58,593 bases of DNA from Verrucomicrobiales bacterium (GTDB lineage Bacteria > Verrucomicrobiota > Verrucomicrobiia > Limisphaerales > CANJXF01): assembly GCA_947478865.1 (NCBI GenBank), contig CANJXF010000025.1, positions 1-58,593 on the forward strand, written 5' to 3'. The notes beneath the pieces are model-generated. The model worked only from the letters and a program-made list of their open reading frames with translations. It did not search any database and was not told where the DNA came from. Shown in pieces: positions 1-10,049 of this stretch (position 1 is its first letter; every line of letters begins with the position of its first letter). The position numbers and the translations under genes are program-made.

Positions 1-81
1 ACGCGCCCTGGCTTCATTGCCATACGCCTGTGCCAATTGCTGCAAAACCGGCTCTCCCGCCTCAATCTTAGAAATTTTCAT
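1..81 (-). CDS. Possible 5' end of a minus-strand gene running off the left edge
   Basis: An ATG at 79-81 on the minus strand opens a frame that stays open for 27 codons to the window edge (begins MKISKIEAGEPVLQQLAQAY). Too little is visible to recognise a family and no convincing ribosome binding site lies just upstream, so this may be chance. If real, it would be divergent from the gene starting at 469. Confidence 0.25.
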   Translation of the reverse strand, partial: MKISKIEAGEPVLQQLAQAYGNEARAR

Positions 82-468
82 GCCGACGAGCCTAAACCAT
101 CCCCTTGGACATTGGCCGTCCATGCGTTTGTAAAATATACAAGCCCACACCATATTGTCACCAGAAGATACCTCAATTGAGGTATGGAACTTTCCGGGAA
201 GGCTGATAATGTTTCAGTCAAATCCATTACTCGCCCGTGGTCGATTCTGCGACGACGCACGGTCTGAAGCGGACGACTGATGGAAAATGACTGTATCGTG
301 ATGAAAAACATCAGCCAGGAGTTGAAAGGCGAAATTGAAGCCTGTCCGAGCTTTGCTGGGACGGGCCTTTCGCACTTGCAACCGGTCGGGATTGTTTCCG
401 ACTTCGGAGCTGGCTGGAGGCAACAAGTTAAAAACAGAAAACCGTAAGAAGAACCCAAAACCCAACCC
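82..468. other. Intergenic region upstream of the beta-strand repeat protein
   Basis: About 390 bases with no convincing gene. Overlapping short frames on the minus strand have no family features and extend as antisense into the gene at 469. The only distinct structure is the 18-bp perfect palindrome at 168-185. The start at 469 is preceded only by a weak purine stretch (AAGAAG), so translation initiation signals are poor. Confidence 0.5.
168..185. promoter_or_regulatory. Perfect 18-bp palindrome, candidate operator
   Basis: ATACCTCAATTGAGGTAT is fully self-complementary with no loop, the form expected for a binding site of a dimeric DNA-binding protein rather than of an RNA hairpin. It sits about 285 bp before the adhesin-like gene at 469 and about 90 bp from the possible divergent gene start at 81. 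The role as operator is inference. Confidence 0.35.
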
Positions 469-3400
469 ATGAAAAGATACCTATCAATGATAACAGCCGG
501 CCTCATGCTGGCGTCGTTCGCGTCGCCGCAGGCGCGTGCGGCTTCGAACACGTGGAATAACGGCTCGGCCAATTCCATCTGGGACACCACCAGTGCGAAC
601 TGGGCGTCGCCGGCGACCTGGCAGCAAGGCAACGACGCGATCTTTGGTGCCACTGGCGCAGGCACGGTCACCCTTGGGACGGATATCTTCTGTCGCAACA
701 TGACCTTCAATGCCAATTACACGATCAACGCAAACGTGAAATATTTCACGAACAGTTCGCCTTCGGGACAATCCTTCATCACCTCCGCCTTCGGCACGAG
801 CAACAACCTCGCCTTAGCTATTTATGGAACGAACAGCATGACGTTTCAGGGCACCGGAACGACGGTCCTTTTGGGCGATGCTACAGCGAATGACGCAAAT
901 CATTACACGGGCGGCACCTATGTTAAAGCTGGCACACTGATCCTGCGTGCCGCTGGCAATTCCGCTTCTGTGAACAGCTACGCCGTGGGTAACATTGAAG
1001 CCATTGATGCCGGTGCAACGGTCCAAATCGGCACCATCAACGACGGCGTGAATAACACCAGGCCGGGCAATAGTAATGGCGACGGCCAGATATTGCGCGG
1101 CAACAACCTGGGTCGCCTGAATTTGACGGGCGGAACCTTTGATAATAATGGTGACAACAACGGGATCAATTACCCTTGCCCGGAAGGCACCGGCACCATC
1201 GTGAACAGCTCGCCCTATATTCGCGCGGTGATGAAGTTGCAAGGTGGTAACACTGGCAAGACTTATGTCTTTAACGGCCAAATCAAAGACGGCGGCCCGA
1301 ACGTCACTACCTCCCAAGGCACCGCCTACCAGCAGAATATCGATATGAATGGCAGCGGACCTTTCACTCTGGTCCTCGGCGGCGTCAATACCTTCACTGG
1401 TTTTATCCGTCTGAACAGTGGCGGAAACGGCAACAAAATCGTTCTCACTGGCAGCGGCACGTTGGGTTATCCCCCGGCGACCAATCCGCCGGCCCGGCAT
1501 ATTCTCATGAACAGCGGGACCATCGACATGAACGGCACGAGCCAAAAAGTGGGATATACTTACACCGGCAACAACAGCGACTCGATCATCACCAACAGCG
1601 CCATCGGCACGGTCTCGACGCTGACGGTTTGCTACAACTACACCAATTTGGTTCCGAACAACGGCGTGGCCACCCCGCGCGGTCTCCGCGGCGGTCTTCT
1701 GGACGATCTCGCCACGGGCGGCACGCTGGCGCTGACCAAGGAAGGCAGCGGTCTTCAGCCCATCGGTGTTTATGCTGCCGACGTCGGCAGTGCCTTGCCT
1801 AACAACTACCACGGTGACACAACGGTCAATGACGGCATCCTCGAAGTTCTCTCCACGAGCGGCATCAGCCCGAACAGCGCCTACCGCTTGAACGCGCCGG
1901 GCGTGTTGCAGTTGGATTATGCGACCACCGCCAATGTGAAGCAGCTCTTCGTGAATGGCGCGCAAAAAGCCAATGGCGTTTACGGCGCGGCGCAATTGCC
2001 TGGCATCATTACGGGCACGGGCACCCTCACCGTCACGGGATCGACCGGTTCCGAAGTGGCTAAAACCTGGAGCAACGGATCGCTCGATGGGCTTTGGAAT
2101 ACGACCAGCGTGAACTGGACTGGCCTCACTTGGAACCAGGGTGAAAGCGCCGTCTTCGGCTCGAACAGCGCCCCCACGGTCAACCTTTCGGAGGACATCA
2201 ATTCCCCCAACCTGACCTTCTACGGAACTAATTACACCATCAATGCCAACACGAAGTTTTTCACGAACGAATCAGCATCGGGTCAATCCTTCATCACGTC
2301 TGCTTCGGGCACAACCAACACCCTGAACCTGGCTATTTACGGAACAAACAGCATGACGTTCCAGAGCGGCGGCACCACGGTTTTGCAGGGCGATCCAACC
2401 GTTCCGGATGGCAACCATTACACGGGTGAAACCTATATTAAGAGCGGAACGGTGATTCTCAAGGCCGCTGCGGGGCTCAATGGTAGCTCATCCTCAGCGA
2501 TCGGGAGTATTTCCGCCCTCGATAGCGGTGCTCTATTGCAGGTCGCCCAGCTTGACACGAATACACCGGTTAACTATCCCTTCAGTCCATTCCCCTACAA
2601 CCGCGCCGGCGCGAAACTGAGGATGACTGGCGGCACCTTGGATCTCAACGGTTTGAGTCGTAATGCCGGCAAAACGGAGATAATGTGCCCAGAGGGCTTC
2701 GGGTTAATCGTCAACTCCAATTTCTTGCAACAGTCTGCAATGAAAATCGTTGGGGATGGCCTGAACCACACGTTCGCTGGACTCATCAATGATGGCGGCG
2801 TCCCTACAGGATTATCCCCGGCTCCTTTTTCCGACAAGTCCTATCAAATCGGAATTGTCGAAGTCAATGGAGCTGGTCCCTTCGAATTAACCCTGATGGG
2901 TGCGAACACCATGTCCGGTTCATGGCGTCTTGCCAGCGGCAGTGTCAAGTTGGTCGGTCCCGGGGCGCGACTCGGCATTCCGTCGTCGATTCCTAATTGG
3001 ACCGGGCCGCTGCGGGTTTACGGTCCGCACCACCTCGATCTCAATGGCCACAACCAAAGCCTGGCCAAAATGGTCAACGGAGATGTCAACGGGCAAATCT
3101 ACAACAGCGCGGTCGGCACAGTTTCGGTGTTGACCTTTGGTGTCGGCGATGAGGCAACCACTCGCGACGCGAATATGAAGTATATCGACAACCCCGGCAC
3201 CGGCGGCCTCCTCGCCATGACCAAAGTCGGCCTCGGCAATCCGCAAACCTTGTCTGGCGCAAATACCTACAGTGGTGATACCACGGTCCTCGCCGGCACA
3301 TTGGGTCTTAAAACTCTGTCTGCGGTTAGCCCAAACAGCGCCTTCCGCCTGTCCACTGGCGGTGTATTGGATCTTGCTTACAGCGGCACGGCCAACGTGC

Positions 3401-3705
3401 GTCAGTTGTGGGTCAATGGTGTCCAACAGCCTAACGGAACTTACGGTGCAGCAGACTTCCCTGGCATTATCACTAGTACCACGGCTGCCACGCTCACCGT
3501 CACCGGTTTCGCCCCGGTGACACTAAACGCGACGCTATCCGGCGGCAACCTCAACCTGTCCTGGGCAGGTGTTTACAAGTTGCAGTCCTGCCTCAACGAC
3601 GTGACCGGTATTTATACTGATTATGTCGGCGGCGGTTTGAACGCAGCGACCATCCCGGTTAACCCAGCGGCTGGCGCAGTTTACTACCGCCTGGTAACCT
3701 ACTGA
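469..3705 (+). CDS. Secreted autotransporter-associated beta-strand repeat protein with internal duplication
   Basis: A 1078-residue exported protein. Residues 1-24 form a signal peptide ending in an A-R-A-A type cleavage site. The rest is Gly/Asn/Thr-rich with repeated segments such as GTNSMTF, NTFTG and GGTLALT, the pattern of autotransporter-associated beta-strand (PATR) repeats that fold as a right-handed beta-helix. Residues about 26-525 and 530-1030 are two copies of one unit: each opens with a W-x-NGS-x(4)-W start, contains the shared blocks [16 protein letters not shown] and [10 protein letters not shown] in the same order, and closes with a VNG-x(5)-GVYGA/GTYGA-type segment. No C-terminal autotransporter barrel or PEP-CTERM anchor is present; the end (about 1035-1078) is a short beta domain ending in VYYRLVTY, as often seen on exported Verrucomicrobia proteins. 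Likely cell-surface or matrix. Substrate unknown. A strong terminator follows. Confidence 0.85.
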   Translation: MKRYLSMITAGLMLASFASPQARAASNTWNNGSANSIWDTTSANWASPATWQQGNDAIFGATGAGTVTLGTDIFCRNMTFNANYTINANVKYFTNSSPSGQSFITSAFGTSNNLALAIYGTNSMTFQGTGTTVLLGDATANDANHYTGGTYVKAGTLILRAAGNSASVNSYAVGNIEAIDAGATVQIGTINDGVNNTRPGNSNGDGQILRGNNLGRLNLTGGTFDNNGDNNGINYPCPEGTGTIVNSSPYIRAVMKLQGGNTGKTYVFNGQIKDGGPNVTTSQGTAYQQNIDMNGSGPFTLVLGGVNTFTGFIRLNSGGNGNKIVLTGSGTLGYPPATNPPARHILMNSGTIDMNGTSQKVGYTYTGNNSDSIITNSAIGTVSTLTVCYNYTNLVPNNGVATPRGLRGGLLDDLATGGTLALTKEGSGLQPIGVYAADVGSALPNNYHGDTTVNDGILEVLSTSGISPNSAYRLNAPGVLQLDYATTANVKQLFVNGAQKANGVYGAAQLPGIITGTGTLTVTGSTGSEVAKTWSNGSLDGLWNTTSVNWTGLTWNQGESAVFGSNSAPTVNLSEDINSPNLTFYGTNYTINANTKFFTNESASGQSFITSASGTTNTLNLAIYGTNSMTFQSGGTTVLQGDPTVPDGNHYTGETYIKSGTVILKAAAGLNGSSSSAIGSISALDSGALLQVAQLDTNTPVNYPFSPFPYNRAGAKLRMTGGTLDLNGLSRNAGKTEIMCPEGFGLIVNSNFLQQSAMKIVGDGLNHTFAGLINDGGVPTGLSPAPFSDKSYQIGIVEVNGAGPFELTLMGANTMSGSWRLASGSVKLVGPGARLGIPSSIPNWTGPLRVYGPHHLDLNGHNQSLAKMVNGDVNGQIYNSAVGTVSVLTFGVGDEATTRDANMKYIDNPGTGGLLAMTKVGLGNPQTLSGANTYSGDTTVLAGTLGLKTLSAVSPNSAFRLSTGGVLDLAYSGTANVRQLWVNGVQQPNGTYGAADFPGIITSTTAATLTVTGFAPVTLNATLSGGNLNLSWAGVYKLQSCLNDVTGIYTDYVGGGLNAATIPVNPAAGAVYYRLVTY

Positions 3706-3717
3706 ACTAACTAACGC

Positions 3718-3757
3718 AGCGGGGAGTGCCGTAACCCGGCGCTCCCCGCTTTTTTTC
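3718..3757 (+). terminator. Rho-independent terminator after the beta-strand repeat gene
   Basis: AGCGGGGAG (3718-3726) pairs perfectly with CTCCCCGCT (3742-3750) across a 15-nt loop and is followed directly by a T-run. It separates the adhesin-like gene from the pseudopilin array that begins at 3770. Confidence 0.9.
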
Positions 3758-3769
3758 AATACACCACGA

Positions 3770-4669
3770 ATGAAGGCCAAATCCGAAATCCCAGTGAATC
3801 ACACGCAATCAATCAAAGTGAGTCCCGCAACCCCTGGCTTCACTTTGATTGAACTCCTTGTTGTCATTGCGATCATCGCGATTCTGGCCGGCCTGCTCCT
3901 GCCTGCGCTCGGCAAGGCCAAGACCAAGGCTCAGGGCATCAGCTGCCTGAGCAACACCAAGCAGCTCACGCTGGCCTGGATCATGTACAGTGGAGACAAT
4001 AAAGAGGAATTACTAAGTTCCCGCGCCTGGGTGGACGGCGACGTTGGCATGACAGGGACCGGCACTTCCGCAAGCGCCAACAGGATCGACGACTTTGCGG
4101 ACCTCAATCCGACGACCGGAGCGGCCGGCTACCGGCTGCCCGCCAGCCCATTGCACCCTTATCTTGGGAATGTCCGGGTCTACAAGTGTCCCGGTGACAC
4201 TCGCACCGCACCCTATCCGCGCAAAGGAGCGTTTCCCGCATGCCGGAGTGTGGCCATGAATGGCTATATCGGCACGGAGGTCAATCCGAGCAGCTCCTTT
4301 TTCGGCCTCTCCCTCTGGGATCCGAATTTTATCGGTTACAAAAAAATGTCCAATTTGACCCGGCCCGGCCCGGCCAACACTTTCCTGATCCTCGACGAGG
4401 GCCCCACGATCAACGATGGTTTTTTTGCCGTGGACATGGCCTCTTACGACCCGAACGATATGCCGGGCAAGCGGACCACCGATTGCCCTGCCAGTTTCCA
4501 TAATAAAGCCGGCAGCTTTTCCTTCACCGACGGCCATTCGGAGATTCACAAATGGCGGGATCCCCGGACCTGGGCGGTGATTGCCTACGGCTGGAGTTCG
4601 CCCAACAATGTGGACATCGATTGGCTCCAGTCGAAGAGTTCTGCCAAAATTAGTAATCCGACGCGTTGA
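3770..4669 (+). CDS. Type II secretion-type pseudopilin, H-X9-DG family (copy 1 of 4)
   Basis: A 299-residue protein with an N-terminal prepilin signal: basic leader, then [20 protein letters not shown] with cleavage expected before F and the conserved Glu at +5, followed by one hydrophobic helix (about 24-46) that is the only membrane segment. Near the C-terminus [18 protein letters not shown] fits the H-X9-DG signature of the large verrucomicrobial/planctomycetal pseudopilin family (DUF1559-like globular head). It is the first of four tandem paralogues and the most distant from copies 3 and 4. Such proteins are processed by a prepilin peptidase and assembled by a type II secretion or type IV pilus-like machine, none of which is encoded here. 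The head's substrate is unknown. Confidence 0.88.
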   Translation: MKAKSEIPVNHTQSIKVSPATPGFTLIELLVVIAIIAILAGLLLPALGKAKTKAQGISCLSNTKQLTLAWIMYSGDNKEELLSSRAWVDGDVGMTGTGTSASANRIDDFADLNPTTGAAGYRLPASPLHPYLGNVRVYKCPGDTRTAPYPRKGAFPACRSVAMNGYIGTEVNPSSSFFGLSLWDPNFIGYKKMSNLTRPGPANTFLILDEGPTINDGFFAVDMASYDPNDMPGKRTTDCPASFHNKAGSFSFTDGHSEIHKWRDPRTWAVIAYGWSSPNNVDIDWLQSKSSAKISNPTR

Positions 4670-4685
4670 GGATGAAAATTTTTTC

Positions 4686-5465
4686 ATGAAAGGAAGCGAA
4701 CAGACCAAGCGTGGGGAGGGTCAGGCCTTCACATTGATCGAGTTGCTCGTGGTGATCGCCATCATCGCGATTCTGGCCTCGCTGTTGTTGCCCGCTTTGA
4801 GCAGCGCCAAGGAAAGGTCCAAACGGATCGTCTGCGCGAGTAACTTAAGGCAGGTTGGGCTGGCCACCTTGGTGTATTCGGGTGACAACGCCGACAAAGT
4901 CGTTCCAGCCGGAAACAACATCTATCCTTTGCAATTTAATCTGGGAGATATCGCCATTGCTTCATGGGAATTGTTGGGCTTGGGTGTGAATCGGACAAAT
5001 TCGAGGAGTGTTTGGGGATGTTCGAATCGCCCTGAGTTTCCTTCCTATGATCCGGGAAACCAACAGTATTTAATCGGCTACCAATATTACGGCGGCATCC
5101 GAACGTGGCAAAACAATTTAGGTTCTTTCCCATCTTCCAGCCCCATCAAAACAACCACCTCGAAGCCGACCTGGATGCTGGCGGGCGATCTGGTGGCCAA
5201 GCCTGATGGCCTCAATTGGAATTTTCCCACCATCCTTGGAAGCGGATGGTCTACTCTGCCGTCGCATAAAGACGGCCGTGGAGCGCTTCCGGCTGGCGGC
5301 AACGAGGTGTTTATAGACGGCTCGGCGCGCTGGATAAAGGCCCGGCAGATGTGTTTCATTCACTCGTGGAACACGTCTCGCGAGCTTTACTTTTATCAGG
5401 AAGATATGGGTGCGCTTGAAATGTACCGGAACAACTCCCGCACTCAGCTCAAGACCGTACAATAG
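4686..5465 (+). CDS. Type II secretion-type pseudopilin (copy 2 of 4)
   Basis: A 259-residue pseudopilin. The ATG at 4686 is chosen because the prepilin leader ([20 protein letters not shown]) starts there; the frame is open further upstream inside the previous gene, but that would add a non-leader extension. The hydrophobic helix ends [13 protein letters not shown]. The head is divergent from the other copies, and the C-terminal H...DG element is stretched (SHKDG ... FIDGSARW). The first 46 bp of the leader region are identical to copy 4, whereas the rest is not, which points to a recombined N-terminal segment. It begins 16 bp after copy 1, so both are probably co-transcribed. Confidence 0.85.
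   Translation: MKGSEQTKRGEGQAFTLIELLVVIAIIAILASLLLPALSSAKERSKRIVCASNLRQVGLATLVYSGDNADKVVPAGNNIYPLQFNLGDIAIASWELLGLGVNRTNSRSVWGCSNRPEFPSYDPGNQQYLIGYQYYGGIRTWQNNLGSFPSSSPIKTTTSKPTWMLAGDLVAKPDGLNWNFPTILGSGWSTLPSHKDGRGALPAGGNEVFIDGSARWIKARQMCFIHSWNTSRELYFYQEDMGALEMYRNNSRTQLKTVQ
4697..4742 (+). repeat. 46-bp identical leader segment shared by pseudopilin copies 2 and 4 (first copy)
   Basis: The bases encoding [16 protein letters not shown] to [16 protein letters not shown] are identical at 4697-4742 and 6446-6491, including silent positions, and near-identity continues about 37 bp into the hydrophobic helix. The two genes then diverge. This is a recent exchange or duplication of the prepilin leader. 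Confidence 0.85.
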
Positions 5466-5488
5466 TATTTGGAAAATAATGAGTAAAA

Positions 5489-6346
5489 ATGAAAACGAAT
5501 TATATAGACTATAACCAGTCGGTTCGCCGGAGTAGCCATGGTTTCACTCTGATTGAGCTGCTGGTGGTGATCGCCATCATCGCGATTCTGGCCGGCCTGC
5601 TGTTGCCCGCATTGAGTAAGGCCAAGACCAAGGCGCAAGGGGTGGGTTGCATGAACAACCTGCGCCAAATGATGCTCGGGTGGAAAATGTATCCCGACGA
5701 CTACAAAGATCTTTTGCTGGCTTCATTGGATGTCCCTGCGGAGCAGCAGCGCGTAAGATGGGTCTCTGGCGGTCTAGGTTTCAGTGGCAACCCCAGCGAC
5801 TGGGATGTGACGGTGGATCTCGTCAACAGCCCGCTCATGCCGTACATCGGAAAAAGCTACTCCGTTTGGAAATGTCCGGCGGACCAGGCCATGGTGACGA
5901 TACCCGGCAGCCGGGGCGTGCCATCGCAAAGGAAGCCCCGGGTGCGGAGCAACTCGATGAGCCAGGTGTTTGATACCGGAAACTGGCTGCCTGGCGATAC
6001 GTTTAAGACCTACTCGAAGGCGGCCCAAATTTCGAATCCAGGCAAAACCTTTGTGTTTGTGGACGAACACCCCGACAGCATCAACGACGGCGCGTTTGCG
6101 GTGCAAATGGCGACGAGCTCCCGAGGAACTGTCAGTTCGGCGCGCATCATTGATTTTCCCGCCAGCTACCACAATGGCGCTTGTGGCTTCTCCTTTGCCG
6201 ACGGCCATTCGGAAATCCACAAGTGGATCGGGAAAACAATCAAGGCTCCCGTTTATTACACCGGCACGATGCCGCTTAATGTGGATGCGGGTGATTCCCT
6301 GGTGGATGTAGTCTGGTTGTCGAGCGTGACGACGGTGGCCAAGTGA
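5489..6346 (+). CDS. Type II secretion-type pseudopilin, H-X9-DG family (copy 3 of 4)
   Basis: A 285-residue pseudopilin with its own leader ([18 protein letters not shown], then [11 protein letters not shown]), one hydrophobic helix and a globular head ending in [20 protein letters not shown] (H-X9-DG). The head also has the WKCPAD and [12 protein letters not shown] blocks that recur in this family. Over most of its length it is nearly identical to copy 4 in protein and DNA, except for a variable stretch at about residues 75-130. The gene follows copy 2 by 23 bp. It is likely a minor pseudopilin displayed by a secretion pseudopilus; what it binds cannot be told. Confidence 0.88.
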   Translation: MKTNYIDYNQSVRRSSHGFTLIELLVVIAIIAILAGLLLPALSKAKTKAQGVGCMNNLRQMMLGWKMYPDDYKDLLLASLDVPAEQQRVRWVSGGLGFSGNPSDWDVTVDLVNSPLMPYIGKSYSVWKCPADQAMVTIPGSRGVPSQRKPRVRSNSMSQVFDTGNWLPGDTFKTYSKAAQISNPGKTFVFVDEHPDSINDGAFAVQMATSSRGTVSSARIIDFPASYHNGACGFSFADGHSEIHKWIGKTIKAPVYYTGTMPLNVDAGDSLVDVVWLSSVTTVAK

Positions 6347-6434
6347 AGATGGATCGCCCGCTCATGCGGACCAAGGTTGTTCCCATTTGAAGATTTCAGC
6401 CTCCAAGTTATTGTAGGTACAAAACTATTTTTCT

Positions 6435-7259
6435 ATGAAAAAAACCGAACAGACCAAGCGTGGGGAGGGTCAGGCCTTCACATTGATCGAGCTGCTGGTG
6501 GTGATCGCCATCATCGCGATTCTGGCCGGGCTGCTGTTGCCGGCATTGTCCAAAGCCAAGTCCAAGGCGCAAGGGGTGGGTTGCATGAACAACCTGCGCC
6601 AAATGATGCTCGGGTGGAAAATGTATCCTGACGACTACAAAGACCTGTTGCTCGCGTCGCTGGGCGTTCCGGCCGAACAGCAGCGCGTGCGATGGGTCGA
6701 GGGTAACCTGAATTTTGACGCTGGCAATGCCAGTAACTACGATGTCACGGTGGACCTCGCGAGAAGTCCGCTCATGCCTTATATCGGCAAGAACAGCTAC
6801 TCCATTTGGAAATGCCCGGCGGATCTCGCAGTGATCAAGAGCAGGAGTGGATCGTTGCCTCGGGTGCGCAGCAACTCGATGAGCCAGGTCTTTGATACCG
6901 GAAGCTGGCTGCCAGGGGATACCTATAAGACCTACTCGAAGGCGGCCCAAATCTCGAATCCAGGCAAAACTTTTGTGTTTGTGGACGAACACCCGGACAG
7001 CATCAACGACGGCGCGTTTGCAGTGCAAATGGCCCCACCCACGGTCTCGAGTGCAAGGATCATCGATTTCCCGGCCAGCTATCACAATGGTGCTTGTGGC
7101 TTCTCCTTTGCCGACGGCCATTCGGAAATCCACAAGTGGATCGGGAGAACGATCAAAGCCAAAGTTTCCTACACCGGCACAATGTCGCTCAATGTGGATG
7201 CCGGTGATTCCGTGGTGGATATAAAATGGTTGTCCAGCGTGACGACGGTGGCCAAGTGA
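6435..7259 (+). CDS. Type II secretion-type pseudopilin, H-X9-DG family (copy 4 of 4)
   Basis: A 274-residue pseudopilin. Its leader ([20 protein letters not shown]) matches copy 2 at DNA level, while the helix end and the head match copy 3 (shared blocks [50 protein letters not shown]). The region around residues 70-120 differs from copy 3 by substitutions and small indels. It is therefore a mosaic of its two neighbours. It ends with the same [11 protein letters not shown]-type tail as copy 3. About 190 bp without a clear terminator separate it from the next gene. Confidence 0.88.
   Translation: MKKTEQTKRGEGQAFTLIELLVVIAIIAILAGLLLPALSKAKSKAQGVGCMNNLRQMMLGWKMYPDDYKDLLLASLGVPAEQQRVRWVEGNLNFDAGNASNYDVTVDLARSPLMPYIGKNSYSIWKCPADLAVIKSRSGSLPRVRSNSMSQVFDTGSWLPGDTYKTYSKAAQISNPGKTFVFVDEHPDSINDGAFAVQMAPPTVSSARIIDFPASYHNGACGFSFADGHSEIHKWIGRTIKAKVSYTGTMSLNVDAGDSVVDIKWLSSVTTVAK
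6446..6491 (+). repeat. 46-bp identical leader segment shared by pseudopilin copies 2 and 4 (second copy)
   Basis: Second copy of the segment at 4697-4742; no differences over 46 bp. Downstream of it, copy 4 follows the sequence of copy 3 rather than copy 2. Confidence 0.85.
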
Positions 7260-7446
7260 GGGATTGAAAGCTTCCTCCTAGACAAGGATCAGGCTCTGAA
7301 AACCAGAGGGCAGACCGGGTCGGGGACGGAAGCCCTTTAGGTGGTTCGAAGTCGGCTTGGCCGGTAATTTTTCGGTGACCACGGCAGGGTTCTAGGGGGG
7401 CACACGATTTTATTTGAATAATTTGTCTCATTAACTGCACTTTTAT

Positions 7447-8889
7447 ATGCGAAAAGCAAAACTCTTGAAACTTTGGGCGGCTATTGTCATTTTTACCGGC
7501 TGTTTGTCGGTGTCGCAAGCCGCAGTGCCGGTCGCGGACGAAGGATGGGTCAACCTCTTCAACGGGCATGACCTTTCCGGCTGGGTGCAAAGAGGGGGCA
7601 AGGCCAGGTATGCCATCGAGGATGGTATGATCGTCGGCAGCAGCGTGGTCAACACACCCAACTCATTTCTCTGCACAAAGAAGACCTACGGCGATTTCTT
7701 CCTCGAATACGATTTCAAGGTGGATCCCAGGTTGAACTCGGGCGTGCAGATTCGCAGCGAATGTTTCGAGACCCCAAAGCAAATGGAATGGAAGGGCAAG
7801 AAGATTGAGATCTCTGCCGGGCGCGTCCATGGCTACCAGGTGGAGATAGACCCGAACACGGCGAGCGGACGGTTGTGGAGCGCGGGCATCTTTGACGAAT
7901 CCCGGCGCGGCTGGCTCTATCCGAGCGGTGGTGAAAAGGGTGCGCAAGGCCAAGCCTTCAGCGAACAGGGACGCCGCATCTTCAAAGCCGAGGGTTGGAA
8001 CCATGTTCGAGTGGAGGCAGTTGGGGATTCGATCAAGACCTGGCTCAACGGCACACCGTGCGCAGACCTCAAGGATGGCCTGACACCACGCGGCTTCATT
8101 GGATTGCAGGTTCACCAGATTAAAGCCGATAAAGCGAGAGAAGGATTGCAAGTCCGCTGGCGCAACCTGCGGATCAAGGAAATGCCATCCGGCGGTTCCG
8201 CGCAGCCGAATACGCTCAGCGAATCAGAGAAGGCTGGGGGATGGCGTTTGTTGTGGGACGGAAAAACTGCGGACGGCTGGCGCAGCGTCAAAAGCGAAGA
8301 GTTTCCCGCCAAGGGCTGGAGTATCACCAATGGAGTGCTCTCGGTGAATGGACTTGATGGGGGCGAGCCGGGCGGCGGCAACATCGTGACGCGCGAGCAG
8401 TTCAGCAGCTTTGAGCTGGTGGCCGATTTCAAAGTCACGCCCGGCGCCAACAGCGGCATCAAATATTTCGTCCAGACCGCTTTGGACCCGAACAACATTC
8501 CAGGAGCCGGTCCCGGGGTAGGCTGCGAGTTTCAAGTTCTCGACGATGAACGGCATCCGGACGCCAAATTAGGTCGGGATGGCAACCGGACCGTTGGCTC
8601 GCTTTACGACTTGATCCCCGCGGCGACGAACAAGAGCCCAAGCGCGGTTGGCGAATGGAACACGGCGCGGGTCCTGGTGCAGGGGAAGCACGTCGAACAT
8701 TGGCTCAACGGACAGAAAGTGGTGGAATACGAGCGCGGCTCGGCGGCATTTCGTGACTACGTTGCCCGGAGCAAGTTTAACAACATCCCCGGCTTTGGCG
8801 AATGGCCGGCTGGTCACATCCTCCTGCAAGAACACGGCGACCGGGTGCACTTCCGAAATATCAAAATCCGCGTCCTCCCCGCGAGCTGA
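7447..8889 (+). CDS. Secreted protein with two DUF1080 (3-keto-disaccharide hydrolase-like) domains
   Basis: A 480-residue exported protein. Residues 1-25 are a signal peptide ending in SQA. Two copies of the DUF1080 concanavalin-like domain follow, at about 28-240 (opening GWVNLFNGHDLSGWVQRG) and about 265-478 (opening WRLLWDGKTADGWRSV). Each carries the typical blocks: a DFFLEYDFK/FELVADFK strand, an NSGVQIRS/NSGIKYFV strand, WNHVRV/WNTARV and WLNG. DUF1080 proteins include the 3-keto-disaccharide hydrolases of Bacteroidetes glycan pathways, so a role in extracellular sugar breakdown is plausible, but no partner 3-dehydrogenase is encoded nearby. The tandem arrangement suggests a duplicated domain with possibly one binding and one catalytic copy. 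Confidence 0.88.
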   Translation: MRKAKLLKLWAAIVIFTGCLSVSQAAVPVADEGWVNLFNGHDLSGWVQRGGKARYAIEDGMIVGSSVVNTPNSFLCTKKTYGDFFLEYDFKVDPRLNSGVQIRSECFETPKQMEWKGKKIEISAGRVHGYQVEIDPNTASGRLWSAGIFDESRRGWLYPSGGEKGAQGQAFSEQGRRIFKAEGWNHVRVEAVGDSIKTWLNGTPCADLKDGLTPRGFIGLQVHQIKADKAREGLQVRWRNLRIKEMPSGGSAQPNTLSESEKAGGWRLLWDGKTADGWRSVKSEEFPAKGWSITNGVLSVNGLDGGEPGGGNIVTREQFSSFELVADFKVTPGANSGIKYFVQTALDPNNIPGAGPGVGCEFQVLDDERHPDAKLGRDGNRTVGSLYDLIPAATNKSPSAVGEWNTARVLVQGKHVEHWLNGQKVVEYERGSAAFRDYVARSKFNNIPGFGEWPAGHILLQEHGDRVHFRNIKIRVLPAS

Positions 8890-9044
8890 TTTCCGCTCAC
8901 CATTCGACCTGGAAAACACAGCTTAATCGAATAATTTCCCCTTCAAAGCAAGGGTAGATGGAAATTTAGATACAAGAGGGAATTCGTCCGCGTTCTTCGC
9001 GAATCCGTCGGCATGCGTCAGCCCACTGCTAGCGAGCGGCTGGA

Positions 9045-9722
9045 TTACCAGGCCTCCTTGGCCTCCATCGTGGGAGGCTTCCCTGCCACCTCCTCCCCTT
9101 GGACCGGGTCGCCGTAGATTTTCTCCAGCGCCTGGTCGACCAGAAGGTAGCCTTGCGGCGGAAGCTCAGGTTCCGGCGGGCTGGTTTCCAAACCGGTGGC
9201 AAGCCGGCCGAAGGTAAACCCCAGGCCGGCCAGCCGCGCAATATGGCTCAAGCTCATCCGCGCGTGGGGCTGGCGCTGCGCGAAGAGCGCCAGCGCTTCG
9301 TGGCCCGCATCGATCCAGCGATTCCAATCGTCCAGCTCCCGCTCGATTGCCCGGCAGGTCTGGGGCGATTGCGGGCTGGGCGGGTCCAGGTCGTCGGAGT
9401 CCTTGGCCTCACCGGAGGGCGGGGTGGTGGTGCCGTAGACCCGATCGAGGATCGGCAACCATTTCTGCCTGCGTGCGATTTCTGCCCGGCGCGCGGCGGA
9501 GGCGCGGTCCACGACGGCGAAATCGAACTGGCGCGGGGCGAGCTTGATCAGCCGGCGGTGGGACCGGATGGCATGGGCAAAGGCGGCCAATGCCGTGGCA
9601 AGGTCCTGGAAGCGGCGTCGCCCGGCGCCGACGCGCCGCCGGGTGCCAGGGCGTCTCGGCGAACGAAAGTAACGCCGCGCAAGGCGGCGAACCGGGCTGG
9701 GCCTGATGTTTAATGCAGTCAC
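9045..9722 (-). CDS. Hypothetical GC-rich protein of a two-gene accessory module
   Basis: A 225-residue frame starting with GTG (9720-9722). The N-terminus is very Arg-rich (RRLARRYFRSPRRPGTRRR), the middle is helical and charged (about 45-150), and the C-terminal third contains a hydrophobic SLSHIARLAGLGFTFGRL stretch and an acidic, Pro-rich tail. No domain is recognised. Composition is more GC- and Arg-rich than the neighbouring core genes, suggesting acquisition. It lies downstream, in the same direction, of the HTH gene at 10050-10460, separated by about 330 bp holding an iterated motif. The true start may differ; an overlapping plus-strand frame of similar length is considered a shadow. 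Confidence 0.45.
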   Translation of the reverse strand: MTALNIRPSPVRRLARRYFRSPRRPGTRRRVGAGRRRFQDLATALAAFAHAIRSHRRLIKLAPRQFDFAVVDRASAARRAEIARRQKWLPILDRVYGTTTPPSGEAKDSDDLDPPSPQSPQTCRAIERELDDWNRWIDAGHEALALFAQRQPHARMSLSHIARLAGLGFTFGRLATGLETSPPEPELPPQGYLLVDQALEKIYGDPVQGEEVAGKPPTMEAKEAW

Positions 9723-9837
9723 GTTGCTGGGTGGCGAATCCGGCGCGAGGGCGCGGTCCCCGGATATCGGATCTGAACCTTTACCGATCCTGAGCTGACG
9801 CAGACGGTGAAACAGAGCTGCGAACTGAGGGTTTTAC

Positions 9838-9863
9838 CTCCCCCTCCTTCCCCCGAGGGGGAG
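9838..9863. repeat. GC-rich hairpin between the two module genes
   Basis: CTCCCCCTC (9838-9846) pairs perfectly with GAGGGGGAG (9855-9863) over an 8-nt loop. No T-run follows on either side, so it is better described as an extragenic palindrome than as an intrinsic terminator. Confidence 0.5.
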
Positions 9864-9911
9864 GGAGTCCATCCGCGTCCTTTGCGTATCCATCGGTCTG
9901 CGCCAGCCCTG

Positions 9912-10010
9912 TTTACCGACCTTTACCGGCTACCGGTTTTCTTACCAGGCCGCCATCCTGGTTTGTTGACCGAGTTTTACCGAATTTTATCGATTTTGAC
10001 CGGTTACCGG
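9912..10010. repeat. Iterated TTTACCGG-like motif array
   Basis: Degenerate copies of a TTTACCGRC/TTTTACCGA motif recur at close to 10-bp spacing: 9912-9920, 9922-9930, 9931-9936 and 9942-9949, then 9975-9983, 9985-9993, 9994-10003 and 10004-10010. A further TTTACCGAT lies near 9780. The near-helical phasing resembles an iteron or a multi-site protein-binding array. It lies between the HTH gene and its downstream neighbour. Confidence 0.45.
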
Positions 10011-10049
10011 CTTTTTGCGCGGGCCAGGGCGGCGATGCTCGGAGAGCGA

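Noticed and set aside
814-1995. Long minus-strand frame (393 codons) opposite the beta-strand repeat gene
   Set aside because: Codon-bias shadow: low-complexity translation, no ribosome binding site, fully inside a clear signal-peptide-bearing gene.
4581-4685. N-terminal extension of pseudopilin copy 2
   Set aside because: It overlaps the previous gene and would bury the prepilin leader; ATG 4686 fits the family.
9099-9713. 204-codon plus-strand frame opposite the 225-residue hypothetical gene
   Set aside because: One of the two must be a shadow; the minus frame agrees in direction with the HTH gene, while the plus frame is a Gly/Arg/Val-rich translation. Not certain.
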